A DNA stretch of 7,246 nucleotides. Origin: Bacteroidia bacterium. GTDB taxonomy: Bacteria; Bacteroidota; Bacteroidia; Cytophagales; Cyclobacteriaceae. Of the stretch, positions 6,314 to 7,246 are shown one piece after another. Position 1 is the stretch's first letter. Each line of letters opens with the position of its first letter. The DNA is taken from NCBI GenBank assembly GCA_012031955.1, contig JAAURZ010000111.1:1-7246 (forward strand). Direction: 5' to 3'. Position numbers and translations under genes: made by a program. Below the pieces are notes generated by a model. The model worked only from the letters and a program-made list of their open reading frames with translations, had not been told where the DNA came from and searched no databases.

Positions 6314-6682
6314 TATTTTCAGGCTCGTCCCTTTCGCCTTGTAGTTAAGTGTGCAGTTCAATATTACATTATACGTGCCCGATGCAAGGCCCGCTGCGGC
6401 GGCTATGCGCACTTCGGTTTTGCTGTCGGATGTTTTAGCCGGCTCAAACGTAACGGCGAGGCCTTCGGGCAAGCGCGACGAGATGTTCAGCGTCGCTTCG
6501 CCTTTCTGGTACGACTTCGATCGGAGTATGCTCATTTCCACGGTTTTGTTATCGCCCGGCGACACGGTTAACGACGACGCCGACAGCGCCACGGCAAATT
6601 CTTTCTTGGGTACTTCGGCGGTCTGCGCCTGCACCAGCAATGACAAAAGCATAAAGGTGATGATTGATAAGGTTGATTTCAT
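6302..6682 (-). CDS. Small secreted Ig-like/NEW3-like protein (126 aa)
   Basis: A short exported protein of unknown function. Starting at ATG 6682 it has a clear Sec signal peptide, MKSTLSIITFMLLSLLVQAQ, cleaved after A-Q at about residue 20. The mature part (~106 residues) reads as one beta-sandwich domain: FAVALSASSLTVSPGDNKTVEMSI, then LPEGLAVTFEPAKT and SGTYNVILNCTLNYK, ending LKIVVP. The pattern 'L-x-V-x-P-G-D ... V-x-x-S ... L-P-x-G-L-x-V-x-F-x-P ... S-G-T-Y-x-V' resembles NEW3/CARDB-type bacterial Ig-like domains, which are usually modules of larger surface proteins; here one stands alone. No lipobox, transmembrane segment or enzyme motif. The frame is open upstream to 6754, but that extension is basic and non-hydrophobic and overlaps the hydrolase gene, so the signal-peptide start is preferred. 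It begins 7 bases after the hydrolase stop, so the two are probably cotranscribed. Family assignment is tentative. Confidence 0.72.
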   Translation of the reverse strand: MKSTLSIITFMLLSLLVQAQTAEVPKKEFAVALSASSLTVSPGDNKTVEMSILRSKSYQKGEATLNISSRLPEGLAVTFEPAKTSDSKTEVRIAAAAGLASGTYNVILNCTLNYKAKGTSLKIVVP

Positions 6683-6689
6683 AGAACTG

Positions 6690-7246
6690 TTAGTTTGAGA
6701 TTGCATTTTCGTAGTAGTATTTCGCTGCCTGCTGTGCCGAGCCTTGCCGTACAAAGTCAGTCACCATGCCCACCACGTGCGGCGATTTCAAATTGTGACC
6801 CAGGCCCTGCGTTGTCACAAGCGTGGAGTTGGGCCACGCTTCGTGGATGCGACGCGCATAGTGCACGGGTGCCTCAGCATCGCCCTCGTCGTGAATAATG
6901 AGGCCGCGGGCAGGCAGGCCATCGGCAAACATCGCGGCAGAGAAGTAGTCGGGCTTCTGCTGAAAGATGGAAACAAAGTGATCTTCAATAACGCCCGCCG
7001 TTCGCGGCGAGAGCCCAAGCTGGCTGCGATAGAAGTCAAAGAAATCACGTGCCTCGCCGGGCGAACCCATCAGCACCACCTTGTTCACCGGCAATGTTGG
7101 CTGCCGGTAAAAGCTGTACAGCGTAGAGAAGCCGCCCATCGAGTGACTTACGATGCTGTCGATGTCGCCAAGCGTATCCACCAGGTGCAGAATAAGGTCG
7201 CTGTACAGCGGCACCGTAAGAAAGTTGCCGCTCGACAATCCATGTC
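6690..7246 (-). CDS. Alpha/beta hydrolase, 5' end cut by window edge
   Basis: Serine hydrolase of the alpha/beta fold; likely cytoplasmic esterase or lipase-like, substrate unknown. The frame stays open to the right edge: codons before the TTG at 7238 read H-G, giving HGLSSGNF, the usual loop after strand 4 (compare DxxxHGxSxG). The N-terminal ~70-100 residues with the oxyanion HG motif lie outside the window. Counting from that TTG codon, the nucleophile elbow is SHSMGG with Ser33 (the more usual form is GHSMGG), the acid is probably Asp120 in HDEGDAEAP, and the base is His148 in GLGHNLKS, so the triad is complete. A helical cap lies between (RDFFDFYRSQLGLSPRTAGV and onward). It ends YYYENAISN at TAA 6690-6692, followed 7 bases later by the secreted Ig-like protein gene. 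The TTG at 7238 should not be taken as the start. Confidence 0.88.
   Translation of the reverse strand, partial: HGLSSGNFLTVPLYSDLILHLVDTLGDIDSIVSHSMGGFSTLYSFYRQPTLPVNKVVLMGSPGEARDFFDFYRSQLGLSPRTAGVIEDHFVSIFQQKPDYFSAAMFADGLPARGLIIHDEGDAEAPVHYARRIHEAWPNSTLVTTQGLGHNLKSPHVVGMVTDFVRQGSAQQAAKYYYENAISN

Noticed and set aside
6683..6754. A 24-residue N-terminal extension of the small secreted protein
   Set aside because: It would overlap the end of the hydrolase gene and place a basic stretch in front of a complete signal peptide that starts at ATG 6682.

Overview
The window joins two unrelated kinds of DNA. Bases 1 to about 670 are very GC-rich (I count 40 G/C in 181-240) and carry the end of a peptide/nickel-type ABC substrate-binding protein, followed by the first ~32 codons of its DppB/OppB-type permease. 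Codon use and a strong Shine-Dalgarno suggest an actinobacterium or similar high-GC organism. From about 670-690 onward the DNA has moderate GC with AT-rich patches, and its genes have no clear Shine-Dalgarno. The proteins there are typical of Bacteroidota, probably Cytophagales-like: ~800-residue FtsX/MacB-type permeases in tandem, a head-GIN (DUF2807) secreted protein, and a Sec-secreted Ig-like protein. The switch occurs inside one open frame, cutting off both genes, with no mobile element in sight. An assembly or amplification chimera is the simplest explanation.

Layout: (1) 3-567, substrate-binding protein C-terminal part with a one-base insertion near 438-441. (2) 572-~667, permease N-terminus. 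(3) ~668-1583, C-terminal ~304 residues of an FtsX-like permease with a one-base insertion in an A6 run at 1089-1094. (4) 1640-4051, a complete 803-residue tandem FtsX-like permease paralogous to (3). (5) 4162-4905, a head-GIN protein with a ladder of ~20-residue repeats, then a strong hairpin terminator at 4926-4954. (6) On the minus strand, converging on that terminator: a 5'-truncated alpha/beta hydrolase (6690-7246), a small secreted Ig-like protein (6302-6682) and a thiolase (4980-6257), closely spaced and probably one transcription unit.

The two permeases look like members of a tandem family that exports or extracts a substrate across the inner membrane with a separate LolD/MacB-type ATPase, which is not encoded here. 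The GIN protein downstream is exported to the envelope. The minus-strand genes combine cytoplasmic acyl-CoA chemistry (thiolase), a serine hydrolase and a secreted protein; no shared pathway is evident from the sequence. I see no CRISPR array, tRNA, rRNA, insertion sequence or clear novel system. The most important observation is the chimeric junction. No gene-free stretch exceeds about 110 bases.
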